From: Thermophagus sp052400625
Lineage (GTDB): Bacteria; Bacteroidota; Bacteroidia; Bacteroidales; Marinilabiliaceae
Assembly: GCA_052400625.1 (NCBI GenBank)
Contig: JBQTGH010000007.1
Strand: one strand, 5' to 3'
Length of the DNA stretch: 64,000 nt
Part shown: piece after piece, positions 51,189-59,221 of the stretch
Layout of the letters: the number at the start of each line of letters is the position of its first letter
Numbering within the stretch: position 1 is the stretch's first letter
Position numbers and translations under genes: made by a program
The notes under the pieces: generated by a model
What the model was told of the DNA's origin: nothing
The model's input: only the letters and a program-made list of their open reading frames with translations
Databases searched by the model: none

Positions 51189-52031
51189 TTAGTTTTGAGC
51201 TGGGGCATTAACATGCTTTTCCTGCGTGATGCGTGCTACTTCTTTTAGAAGAAGAGGAAAGGCCGGTTCAGTCATGCCGTGTCCATATCCGTCGAGTTCA
51301 TATAATCGGGTTTGAGTGTGTCCTACCACTTTCATCATACGCATTAAATAGGCGTTTTCTTCATAACGTCCCAGCATCTCCAATTCACGGTCGCCGGTTA
51401 TCAGTAACAAGGGTGGGGCATCCGGACGAACATGGTAGAGTGGTGCCATCTCGTCTACTATCGGTTGTGTGCCGGGAATTCCTCGCTCATCCCGAATGGT
51501 GAAGTGGGTAATGGTATGTCCGCTAAAAGGAATTAACCCGGCAATTTGATTGGCATCGACATGAAATTTTGCAAGCCAATGTTTGTCCAGACCAACCATG
51601 CTGGTGAGGTAACCGCCGGCAGAGTGTCCCGACACAAAAACCAGAGTGGAATCCCCGCCATACCGGTGGATGTTTTTGATGGTCCAGGCTACTGCCGCGG
51701 CGGCATCTTCAACATATTTGGGGGATTTAACCTTGGGGTGAAGCCGATAGTTGACTCCAATTACGCAGATCCCCTTGTTTTTCAATGCTTGTGGTATTTC
51801 TTTATGACCCTGTGATAAACCCCCTCCGTGAAACCATACGACAGTGCTGAAACCCTTTTTGTTGGTAGGGTAATAGATGTCCAAAACACATCGCTCATTG
51901 ATATAGTTATCCGACCGATTGATCTCATCGGAATAGTAGTGGACATTGGATACCGTTTTGTAATTTGAATCCTGTGCGTCTAAAGATAGCCCGGCCATCA
52001 GTAGCAGGATAATCAGAAGTGTTGCTTTCAT
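51189..52031 (-). CDS. Secreted alpha/beta-hydrolase (carboxylesterase)
   Basis: A 280-residue protein with a signal peptide (about 1-19, ending LDAQ). Hydrolase motifs: the oxyanion HGGG at 68-71 (VVWFHGGGLSQG), the nucleophile S137 in GHSAGG, an acid near ITGDRELE and a histidine in GYGHGM. This is the HSL/carboxylesterase branch, distinct from the neighbouring esterase at 49140. It lies between hisD and hisC. Its upstream 110 bp are homologous to the argG leader, with the 53-bp block fixed on the start codon. Confidence 0.88.
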   Translation of the reverse strand: MKATLLIILLLMAGLSLDAQDSNYKTVSNVHYYSDEINRSDNYINERCVLDIYYPTNKKGFSTVVWFHGGGLSQGHKEIPQALKNKGICVIGVNYRLHPKVKSPKYVEDAAAAVAWTIKNIHRYGGDSTLVFVSGHSAGGYLTSMVGLDKHWLAKFHVDANQIAGLIPFSGHTITHFTIRDERGIPGTQPIVDEMAPLYHVRPDAPPLLLITGDRELEMLGRYEENAYLMRMMKVVGHTQTRLYELDGYGHGMTEPAFPLLLKEVARITQEKHVNAPAQN

Positions 52032-52079
52032 CCGTATAAATTATAGTTAAGTTATTGGTTGGATGGAACTCGCATGACC
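52027..52079 (-). promoter_or_regulatory. Shared 53-bp start-codon leader block, esterase copy
   Basis: 44 of 53 positions match the argG copy (8401-8453) without gaps, ending at the ATG. Upstream, GATGAAACGAGCATGA and this block's TCATGCGAGTTCCATC form an imperfect inverted repeat (13 of 16 pairs) spanning about 52060-52137. Confidence 0.65.
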
Positions 52080-52382
52080 ATTAGTTGATCCATGTGCTTG
52101 TTTTGACAACCTCACATTGTCATGCTCGTTTCATCAGTTTATTGGTTCAGGAAGTATTCCCAACCATGGTAGCAGAACGAAATAACCGTTGTTATGCTCT
52201 TTCCTGCCTTTAATTCTTTGGGGGGAGTAAATATAAGCAAGGTTAATAGTTTTTGGTTGTTGTTATGAGTCAAAATCCGTTAAGTTTTTGAATCGTTTAA
52301 GTTTTTTTGACATTCGAGTATCCGATTTTAATGGGTGTTTTTTGGGGGACTACTGGTTTTTACTATTTGGTTGTGCATTGGG
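52080..52382. other. Spacer between hisD and the esterase gene
   Basis: No gene seen. The left part carries the upstream half of the argG-like leader (to about 52150). The remainder is T-rich without a recognisable site. Confidence 0.4.
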
Positions 52383-53663
52383 TCATGTTTTTTTTAGGCG
52401 TAATGAAACGGCCATTTTATGGGCGTCCAGTTGTTCGGCGGCCGCCATGGTTTCAATAATGGGGCCCAGTTTTTGGAGTCCTTTTTCGGAGATCTTCTGG
52501 AATGTGATTTTTTTACAAAAACTATCCAGGTTGACACCGCTGTATGCTCTGGCATATCCATAGGTGGGAAGGGTGTGGTTGGTGCCGGAGGCATAATCGC
52601 CGGCACTCTCAGGGGTGAAATGTCCTAGGAAGACCGATCCGGCATTGATGATATTTTCTGAAACATATTCGGGATTTCGAACGGCAAGAATTAAGTGTTC
52701 CGGGGCATACGAGTTCGAAAAAGCCACCATTTGGTCCATCGTTTTCAGCAGGATAATGCGGCTGTTTTGTAAGGCTTTCCGGGTGGTTTGGGCCCGGGGG
52801 AGATGTTGGAGCTGCTCGTCGATCTTTTCGGTTACTGCTTCCGCCAATGATTCGCTGTTGGTGACCAATATGGATTGGCTATCGGGTCCGTGTTCTGCCT
52901 GCGATAAAAGGTCTGAGGCAACAAAGTCGGGATCGGCACTTTCATCGGCCATCACCATCACCTCGGAAGGCCCTGCCGGCAGATCAATGGCCACGCCATC
53001 GAGCGTTACCAGCTGTTTGGCTGCCGTCACATAGCTGTTTCCCGGGCCAAATATTTTGTCCACTTTGGGGATGGTTTCCGTGCCGTAGGCCATGGCTGCA
53101 ATGGCTTGAGCCCCGCCCACTTTGAAGATTTTTGTAACACCCGTCAGGTGGGCCGCAAAGAGAATGGCCGGATGGATCTTCCCCTCTTTGTCTGGTGGCG
53201 AACATAGTACAATGTCTTTGCATCCGGCTATGGCGGCAGGAATGGCCAGCATCAAAACCGTTGAAAACAATGGGGCTGACCCTCCCGGAATGTAAAGACC
53301 TACCCTTTCGATGGGGGTGCTGCGCTGCCAACATACCACACCCGGTGTGGTTTCTACCTTCTTTATCGGTAGTTTTTGACTTTCATGGAATTGACGGATG
53401 TTGAGGATGGCCGCGTTGATGGCACTTTTTAACTTGCTGTCCACTTCCAGACATCCTTTTTTGACCTCTTCTTCGGGAACTTCAAAAGTGTTTAGAGCTA
53501 TCCCGTCGAATTTGGCTGTGAACTCACCAACGGCTTTGTCTTTATCTCTTTTTATAGCATCGAGGATGGGTTTTACTCTCTCCATTACCTCCTGTTGGTT
53601 GCCGATGGCCCGTTTTATGAGTTGAGGCCATTCGGCAGGATCCGGATATCTGAATGTCTTCAT
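52383..53663 (-). CDS. hisD: Histidinol dehydrogenase
   Basis: A 426-residue zinc enzyme oxidising histidinol to histidine in two steps. The family segments are intact: VGLYIPGGSAPLFSTVLMLAIPA, GGAQAIAAMAYGTETIPKVDKIFGPGN, IDLPAGPSEVMV, DLLSQAEHGPDSQ (zinc ligand region), YAPEHL and FLGHFTPESAGDYASGTNHTLPT. It follows hisG after 228 bp and precedes a 350-bp gap and an esterase gene. Confidence 0.96.
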   Translation of the reverse strand: MKTFRYPDPAEWPQLIKRAIGNQQEVMERVKPILDAIKRDKDKAVGEFTAKFDGIALNTFEVPEEEVKKGCLEVDSKLKSAINAAILNIRQFHESQKLPIKKVETTPGVVCWQRSTPIERVGLYIPGGSAPLFSTVLMLAIPAAIAGCKDIVLCSPPDKEGKIHPAILFAAHLTGVTKIFKVGGAQAIAAMAYGTETIPKVDKIFGPGNSYVTAAKQLVTLDGVAIDLPAGPSEVMVMADESADPDFVASDLLSQAEHGPDSQSILVTNSESLAEAVTEKIDEQLQHLPRAQTTRKALQNSRIILLKTMDQMVAFSNSYAPEHLILAVRNPEYVSENIINAGSVFLGHFTPESAGDYASGTNHTLPTYGYARAYSGVNLDSFCKKITFQKISEKGLQKLGPIIETMAAAEQLDAHKMAVSLRLKKT

Positions 53664-53891
53664 GGAATTTCTGTTTTATGAGTCGTGCGAAACAAATCTG
53701 GGAAGTTTGATCTCAATGAGAGATGGTTGGTATTCCGAACGTTGTGTCGTATCGACTTTGTCTATTTGTTTTATACGAATGGAACCTTGTGGTTTATGAT
53801 GTTAATGTTCTTTCCTTCCCATCTTTGGCGTTCAATATTACACCAAATGATCGTTGGAGAAAAGCAGGGTGTGGAAAGATTCATTTCTCAT

Positions 53892-54752
53892 CTACAAAAT
53901 CATTTTTTCAATCGGTATGATGAGGATCCCTTCAGCACCATTTTCTTTCAATTGCCCGATTACTTCCCAAAAGCGGTCTTCTTTTATTACCGAATGGATG
54001 CTTGACCATCCTTCTTGCGCTAGCGGGAGTACGGTAGGACTTTTCATGCCCGGCAATATATCTACGATTTGATTTACCTTGTCGTTGGGAGCATTCAATA
54101 GAATGTATTTGTTGGAGTTGGATGCCATCACAGCATTGATGCGAAAAATCAGCTGGTCGAGGATGGCCTCTTTCTCAGCGGATAAACCATCGGCAGAGAC
54201 CAATACGGCTTCCGAATCCATTACTTTTTCCACTTCTTTAAGGTGATTGGCAACCAATGTGCTGCCCGAACTGACAATGTCGAAGATGGCATCGGCCAGT
54301 TCAATGCCCGGAGCAATTTCAACCGATCCGGCAATCTCGTGGATCTGGGCATTGATTCCCTTTTCTGAAAAAAAGTGCTGTAATATTTTGGGATAGGAGG
54401 TGGCTACTTTTTTGCCATTAAACCAGGAGAGACCGGTGTATTCTATTTCTTTTGGGATGGCCAATGAAAGGCGGCATTTGCTGAATCCAAGCTTTTTTAC
54501 GGTTTTGAGTTTAAAGCCTTTTTCCAGAAGTTCGTTTTGGCCGACAATGCCAATATCCGCAACTCCGTCGAATACGGTCTGCGGAATATCATCATCTCGC
54601 AGAAATAATACTTCCAGTGGAAATTTGGTGGCGGAAGCCACCAGCCGGCCATTGCCCAGATTGAACTTAATTCCTGCCTCACGCAACAGGTTATGACTGT
54701 CTTCGAACAATCTTCCTTTCTTTTGTAGTGCAACACGTAATTTTGTTTTCAT
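53892..54752 (-). CDS. hisG: ATP phosphoribosyltransferase, long form
   Basis: A 286-residue first enzyme of histidine synthesis (ATP plus PRPP). The catalytic domain has GRLFEDSHNLLREAG and ELADAIFDIVSSGSTLVANHL, the PRPP-binding loop. The C-terminal regulatory domain (about 210-286) is the ACT-like part of the long HisG form, subject to histidine feedback and not needing HisZ. Its 5' leader carries a histidine-rich leader peptide and terminator, so expression is probably also controlled by attenuation. Confidence 0.96.
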   Translation of the reverse strand: MKTKLRVALQKKGRLFEDSHNLLREAGIKFNLGNGRLVASATKFPLEVLFLRDDDIPQTVFDGVADIGIVGQNELLEKGFKLKTVKKLGFSKCRLSLAIPKEIEYTGLSWFNGKKVATSYPKILQHFFSEKGINAQIHEIAGSVEIAPGIELADAIFDIVSSGSTLVANHLKEVEKVMDSEAVLVSADGLSAEKEAILDQLIFRINAVMASNSNKYILLNAPNDKVNQIVDILPGMKSPTVLPLAQEGWSSIHSVIKEDRFWEVIGQLKENGAEGILIIPIEKMIL

Positions 54753-54952
54753 TGCTTTTTAATTTTTCTAGTTGTTTGATATCCCATGCGTTCCAATGTG
54801 TCGGAACGGTCGGGGTGGTTTGGCATGGCTGTTTGGAGACAATTTCTGCTTCCCTTTGAGTTGTGATAATTTGAGATAAATTCTGCCATGCTCGTTTTAT
54901 TGGGGTATTTTTCCCGTGGTTTCAAATTTATTGTTTATTCATGGGCTGTGGC

Positions 54953-54982
54953 AAAAAAAAAGCTTACCAACGAGGTAAGCCT
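54953..54982 (-). terminator. his attenuator terminator
   Basis: On the minus strand GCTTACC, a 5-nt loop and GGTAAGC (54962-54980) are followed by nine T. It lies between the histidine leader peptide and hisG. The upstream segment GGTGGGC (plus 55009-55015) can pair with GCTTACC through five Watson-Crick and two G-T pairs, giving an antiterminator. Confidence 0.8.
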
Positions 54983-55019
54983 TTTATCTTTTTAATAATA
55001 GTACAACAGCCCACCCTCT

Positions 55020-55073
55020 TCACAAGAGATGAAAATGATGATGAGTATGGCGATGATGTACTGAAAAATTCAT
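55020..55073 (-). CDS. hisL: Histidine operon leader peptide
   Basis: A 17-residue ORF reading MNFSVHHRHTHHHFHLL, with seven CAT histidine codons in eleven positions, followed by TGA. It begins about 28 nt after the predicted transcription start and is followed by a terminator hairpin before hisG. This is the classic layout of histidine attenuation: ribosome stalling on His codons when charged tRNA-His is scarce would favour the antiterminator. The peptide has no similarity to E. coli HisL beyond the histidine run. Confidence 0.85.
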   Translation of the reverse strand: MNFSVHHRHTHHHFHLL

Positions 55074-55107
55074 AACTAATTTCCTGTTTTATGATGACAA
55101 TTCAATG

Positions 55108-55137
55108 CAAAAATAGGTTCTTTTTTTACAATATCAA
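55108..55137 (-). promoter_or_regulatory. his operon promoter
   Basis: On the minus strand TTG (55135-55137), a 19-bp spacer and TATTTTTG (55108-55115) match the Bacteroidetes consensus. It sits just after the hemerythrin gene stop (55142) and about 35 bp before the leader peptide ATG. Confidence 0.7.
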
Positions 55138-55141
55138 ATTT

Positions 55142-55549
55142 TTACTCCTTTTTCTGTGATAGAACAAAGTCAGCATATTTTTTATCTTCATTCAATATGT
55201 GGTTGGTAATCCAGTCCTTGATAAATCCGGTGACCTCCAGTGAAAGGATTAACCGACCCGATGAGTACTTGTCATAAAATTCATTGACTTTTTGAATGAA
55301 TGCATGATGTTCTTTACGGTGGGTCTGAAGCCTTGGGTAACCAATAGACTGCATGAATCTTTCTTCATGAGAAAAATGATTTTGGGCATACTCCAATAAT
55401 CCTTTGATCAGTTGAGCCAGTCTCTCTTTAGACGACCCATCTTTAATTCCCTGATAGAACTGATTTAACATCCTGAACAGGCTTTGGTGTTCTTGGTCGA
55501 TGTTGGGTTGGTTTACAGAATAGTCAGATTTCCATTTAATCATTGTCAT
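55142..55549 (-). CDS. Bacteriohemerythrin
   Basis: A 135-residue four-helix-bundle protein with all seven diiron ligands: H21, H58, E62, H77, H81, H117 and D122. It should bind oxygen reversibly in the cytoplasm, for storage, delivery or sensing. It is the second of two adjacent paralogues, 27 bp after the other. With the bd oxidase it fits adaptation to shifting low oxygen. Confidence 0.93.
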   Translation of the reverse strand: MTMIKWKSDYSVNQPNIDQEHQSLFRMLNQFYQGIKDGSSKERLAQLIKGLLEYAQNHFSHEERFMQSIGYPRLQTHRKEHHAFIQKVNEFYDKYSSGRLILSLEVTGFIKDWITNHILNEDKKYADFVLSQKKE

Positions 55550-55576
55550 GGTGTTACAAGGGGTTTGAATTGTTAA

Positions 55577-55972
55577 TTAAATGTTTTTGGCAAATTCTGC
55601 GTACTTCTTGTCGGTACCTTTGATGTGATTAATAAGCCAGTTTTTTAAAAAATTTGTGACTTCCAGCGATAGGATTAGCTGGTTGTTTTGGATTTTTTCA
55701 TAGAATTGGGTGATCTTATCAATATAAAAATCATGTTTTGCTTTATGATTTTCAAATTCGGGGAAGTGGATCGATTTCATGTATCGTTCCTCGTCGGCGA
55801 AATGATACTTGGTATATTCGAGCATTCCCACAACCAGTTCGGTGAGTTTTTCTTTTGATTTTCCTGCTTTCAATCCTTCATAAAAATCATTGAGGAGAGA
55901 AATCCATTTCTGATGCTCCTGGTCTAAGGTTCCATTCCCTACCGAGAGGTCTTCTGTCCATTGTATTAGCAT
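55577..55972 (-). CDS. Bacteriohemerythrin, second copy
   Basis: A 131-residue paralogue of the adjacent gene, with the seven ligands H20, H57, E61, H76, H80, H116 and D121. The two share the pattern DQEHQ, EERxM, ILSLEVT and W..NHI.  but differ in much of the surface, so the duplication is not recent. The pair probably forms one transcript. Confidence 0.93.
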   Translation of the reverse strand: MLIQWTEDLSVGNGTLDQEHQKWISLLNDFYEGLKAGKSKEKLTELVVGMLEYTKYHFADEERYMKSIHFPEFENHKAKHDFYIDKITQFYEKIQNNQLILSLEVTNFLKNWLINHIKGTDKKYAEFAKNI

Positions 55973-56620
55973 AGTGATGTAAATTTTAGGTTTAAAAAAA
56001 AGATAGTAGAAATGTTTTCGTTCTATAAAATGTGATGAATGTCATATTGTTAATGTGTCACTTCGTGATTAAGTTATATTTGGAATGGGCTTAATGAAAC
56101 ATCCATGGCAAAAGGTTTGACCTCAAAGGACCATGTGTTGGGCAGGGTTGTGGATGTTTTATTTTCCCAATATTTTAGATGAATGTTGTGATGATAAAAG
56201 AAAGCCGTTGTATGATGCGGTCCTCTTTCCTATCAATGTTGTTGGGACAAGATTTGGTCAACTCGGGTCGCTGAGAGTTTCGATTAGTGCCCTGTTATCA
56301 GGAAGCAAATTAGTTAAAGAAAGGTCCAATTATGTTGACTGCAAATATAATAGGTTTGACAATAAAAGATTGTTTAGGAATCAGAAAATGTGTCTTTTTT
56401 ATGTTTTTTGTGGATTGAAAACAAATGGTCAATGACTGGACATAATTGTTAAAAACTTTTTTCTGCCATTGGGATCAATGAGCCGACGTAAATTTTTAGC
56501 CTGTGAATGAAGAAATGACAAAGGTCGAAAATATTGCCCGATCGAGGCCCTCAAAATCGATCATCTGCATAAAAAGGTTACATTTGTCGGTTGTAAAAAT
56601 TAAAAAATATTTTGTCTGAT
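55973..56620. other. Intergenic region upstream of pssA and the hemerythrins
   Basis: No supported gene; a 100-codon plus-strand frame (56133-56435) has no recognisable features and unusual composition. TACATTTG near 56579 fits the -7 consensus and could serve pssA, but lacks a matching TTG. GCCATTGGGATCAATGA near 56465 recurs in similar form near 2825. Confidence 0.4.
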
Positions 56621-57352
56621 ATGAACCTTTTTAAACATCTACCCAATACGCTTACATGTCTGAATTTGCTTTTAGGTACAATAGGCGTGTTTCTGGCCTT
56701 GCAGGGACGCCCCGATTTGACGGCCTGGTGCGTGTTGGCAGCTGCGGTCTTCGATTTTTCTGACGGTTTTGCCGCCCGACTTTTAAAAGCCTATAGTGAT
56801 ATAGGCAAAGAACTGGATTCTCTGGCCGACTTGATCAGCTTTGGTTTGGCGCCCGCTGCGGCATATATGTCGCTTATCCATTTTGGAATGACCAAGGATT
56901 GGAATATCGATTTCTGGCAGATGAATAGTGTGGGACAGGGGTTGATCTTATTGCCACTGATTTTGACGGTTTTTTCTGCATTGCGTCTGGCCAAATTCAA
57001 TATTGATACACGACAGACTGAATCCTTTTTGGGGCTGACCACCACTGCCACCGGAATGTTTTCCGTTTCATTGGTGCATTTAATATACACAAGAGGAGAA
57101 GGGTGGAACACCCTTTCTTCTATTTACATTGTCCTTCCTTTAATTATTGTCTTTTGTGGATTGCTGGTGAGTGAAATACCAATGTTCTCATTAAAGTTTA
57201 AGTCTTTTGGCATCAAGGGGAATGAGTTGCGTTATCTGTTGCTGTTAGTAGGTCTGGCGGCTCTCCTCTTTTTAGGTGTGGGCGGCATTGCAGTTACAGT
57301 ATTGTTGTATGTCCTTTTTTCAGTGGGAAAATTACTGTTTGCCACAAAATAA
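56621..57352 (+). CDS. pssA: CDP-diacylglycerol--serine O-phosphatidyltransferase
   Basis: A 243-residue inner-membrane enzyme making phosphatidylserine, precursor of phosphatidylethanolamine. The CDP-alcohol phosphotransferase motif DGFAARLLKAYSDIGKELDSLAD has the D-G-x2-A-R-x8-G-x3-D-x3-D spacing. About seven hydrophobic segments are present. ATG 56621 is chosen over TTG 56612. A strong terminator follows. Confidence 0.93.
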   Translation: MNLFKHLPNTLTCLNLLLGTIGVFLALQGRPDLTAWCVLAAAVFDFSDGFAARLLKAYSDIGKELDSLADLISFGLAPAAAYMSLIHFGMTKDWNIDFWQMNSVGQGLILLPLILTVFSALRLAKFNIDTRQTESFLGLTTTATGMFSVSLVHLIYTRGEGWNTLSSIYIVLPLIIVFCGLLVSEIPMFSLKFKSFGIKGNELRYLLLLVGLAALLFLGVGGIAVTVLLYVLFSVGKLLFATK

Positions 57353-57355
57353 GTC

Positions 57356-57385
57356 AAAAGCTGCCGGGGCATCTCGGCAGCTTTT
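57356..57385. terminator. Terminator after pssA
   Basis: AAAAGCTGCCG and CGGCAGCTTTT are perfect arms with an 8-nt loop. Flanking A and T runs let it work for pssA and for the convergent ssb gene. Confidence 0.88.
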
Positions 57386-57420
57386 GTTGCATTTTTCGTT
57401 GCTTATTTTGCAAGTAGGGA

Positions 57421-57741
57421 TCAGTTTAAAAATTCGAGTTCCTTAACATTGATGTTCAACGAAGATTTTATGTCCCCATCCTTGCTTTTAAAACCTTCAC
57501 TGGAAGGAACCCCTTCAAGTAGGACCTTGCGACCTTTCTTCAAAAAGTCGGCGACCTTGGTGCTTTGACCCTCATTTTTCCAAATGACGGCTTTGACCCA
57601 TTCCGTTCGTTCAATTTTGTTGCCCTGTTGATCTTTGTAATCCATGGATACAGCAACCACAAAATTAATAGCTTTTCTTTTTCCTATTTCCCGGATTTCG
57701 GCATCCTGACCGAGGGTTCCGGATACAATCATTTTTAACAT
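57421..57741 (-). CDS. ssb: Short single-stranded DNA-binding protein
   Basis: A 106-residue OB-fold protein with SSB landmarks: MIVSGTLGQDAEIR at the start, INFVVAVSMDY, TEWVKAVIW and KKGRKVLLEGVPSS. It ends straight after the OB fold (NINVKELEFLN) and lacks the disordered linker and acidic C-terminal tip used by housekeeping SSBs to bind partners. It is probably a secondary SSB, perhaps for competence or mobile DNA; the main ssb would be elsewhere. Confidence 0.85.
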   Translation of the reverse strand: MLKMIVSGTLGQDAEIREIGKRKAINFVVAVSMDYKDQQGNKIERTEWVKAVIWKNEGQSTKVADFLKKGRKVLLEGVPSSEGFKSKDGDIKSSLNINVKELEFLN

Positions 57742-58158
57742 GACAGATTTAATTTAGGGTTAATTGTACTATTGTTATGGGCTTGCCACATTAATAATGG
57801 ATAAAATTAATAAATATTTTTTTTCAAAGAATGTGCTTTTAGCTCGGGGATCACTTTTCCTTTAACAGTTATCCTGGGGAAGCTTTGTCTTGAAAAAAAA
57901 TTGCTTGTTGCAGAGGTTGTTTGCTTAGGTCTGGAAGCTGTTTGGTGTCTTCATTTAATCAACAATCTTCTTGGTGGCTTTTGTTTTTGAGGTTTTCCTG
58001 GTTAGGAAAAATGGAATTGATGATAATATTGTTGACAAATACCTGTAGAGGCAATAACTTCCAACAATGGAGTGTCAGAAAATAGGGTCATCAATTTTTT
58101 TGATACCGAAATGTGAGGAATAATTAATCAAGGTTTAACAACTTAAATTTGTTGTGTG
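57742..58158. other. Divergent intergenic region, ssb and DUF4412-type gene
   Basis: About 415 bp with no gene or clear site. AT-rich, with A and T runs around 57820 and 57893. Confidence 0.4.
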
Positions 58159-59142
58159 ATGAAATTTATGAAGAAAATACTGATCGTGTTGTTAATTGGT
58201 TCATTTGCAATGCCCGGATATTCGCAGGGGCTTTTAGACAGGATAACCAAAAAAGCAAAGGAAAAGGCGGAACAGAAAGCAGAGGATCGGGCGGAGGAAA
58301 AACTGGATGAACAAATCGACAAGGGACTCGACAAAGCGGAAGAAGCCCTGGAAGGAAATGATGTCAATACGGAAGATAGTCAATCGGAAGAAAATAAAGA
58401 GCTAAACAGAATTAGCTCAATGATGAAGAGCATGGGCGTTTCATCAGAGCCTGTCTCCGTTGCCGATAGTTACGGTTTTTCATCAAAGATGAAGATTCAT
58501 TATTCATCGTTAAATAAACAAGGTAAAGTGAAAGACGAAGGGGATGTGGTAACCTATATTTCGCCCGGTGAGAAAAACTTTGCCTATGAGTTTATTTCCG
58601 ATGAGCCCGATCAGGACAAGGGCAATACAAAAGGTATGTTCATTATGGACTTCACCAACAATGCAACGATTGTCCTCATGGAAGAGGACGGTAGAAAAAC
58701 CGGGGTGATTTACGGTATTCGAAGCATTGAGAACGTTTTTAAGGGGGTTGCTGATGAGATGGATGAAAATAATGATGGCGAGAATATGGATCTTCGACCG
58801 AAAAAAACGGGACGTACCAAGAATATCCTTGGCCATAAATGTGAAGAGTATACTTATGAAACAGAAAAGCAGAAAGGTGCTTTCTGGATTGCCAAGTCGG
58901 TGAAGTGGATATCGGAGGATACCTACTTTTCCATTTTTAAGGCCAAATTATACTCGGAAGGTATATTTGAAGGTACGTTGATGGAAAGCGAGAGCCATGA
59001 TAAAGAAAAAGGGACAGTTAGTAAGATGTTGGTTACCGAACTGGAAGAAAATGCGAATGTCAGGTTTGAGTTGGGAGAATATGAACTGACAAATATCGGG
59101 TCCGTGCAATTTGGAGAAAGTAAGGATGATTACGAGGATTAA
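58159..59142 (+). CDS. Exported DUF4412-type protein
   Basis: A 327-residue protein with a signal peptide (about 1-24, AMPGYSQG). A highly charged Lys/Glu helix follows (about 28-75, predicted coiled coil), then a C-terminal domain with FIMDFTNNATIVLME, NILGHKCEEYTYETEKQKGAFWIAKSVKW and similar segments. The last part matches the DUF4412 family of exported Bacteroidetes proteins, whose function is unknown. ATG 58168 is an alternative start. Confidence 0.75.
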   Translation: MKFMKKILIVLLIGSFAMPGYSQGLLDRITKKAKEKAEQKAEDRAEEKLDEQIDKGLDKAEEALEGNDVNTEDSQSEENKELNRISSMMKSMGVSSEPVSVADSYGFSSKMKIHYSSLNKQGKVKDEGDVVTYISPGEKNFAYEFISDEPDQDKGNTKGMFIMDFTNNATIVLMEEDGRKTGVIYGIRSIENVFKGVADEMDENNDGENMDLRPKKTGRTKNILGHKCEEYTYETEKQKGAFWIAKSVKWISEDTYFSIFKAKLYSEGIFEGTLMESESHDKEKGTVSKMLVTELEENANVRFELGEYELTNIGSVQFGESKDDYED

Positions 59143-59221
59143 TCCTGAATTCATCGCAGGCTGCGTTCACATCTTTTGTGACTTTCTTATTGGCGGTGGA
59201 GGTATGCTCTTGAATTTGCAT

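Noticed and set aside
56133..56435. 100-codon frame upstream of pssA
   Set aside because: No recognisable motif, Cys/Phe/Arg-rich composition of chance translation, no promoter or partner gene.
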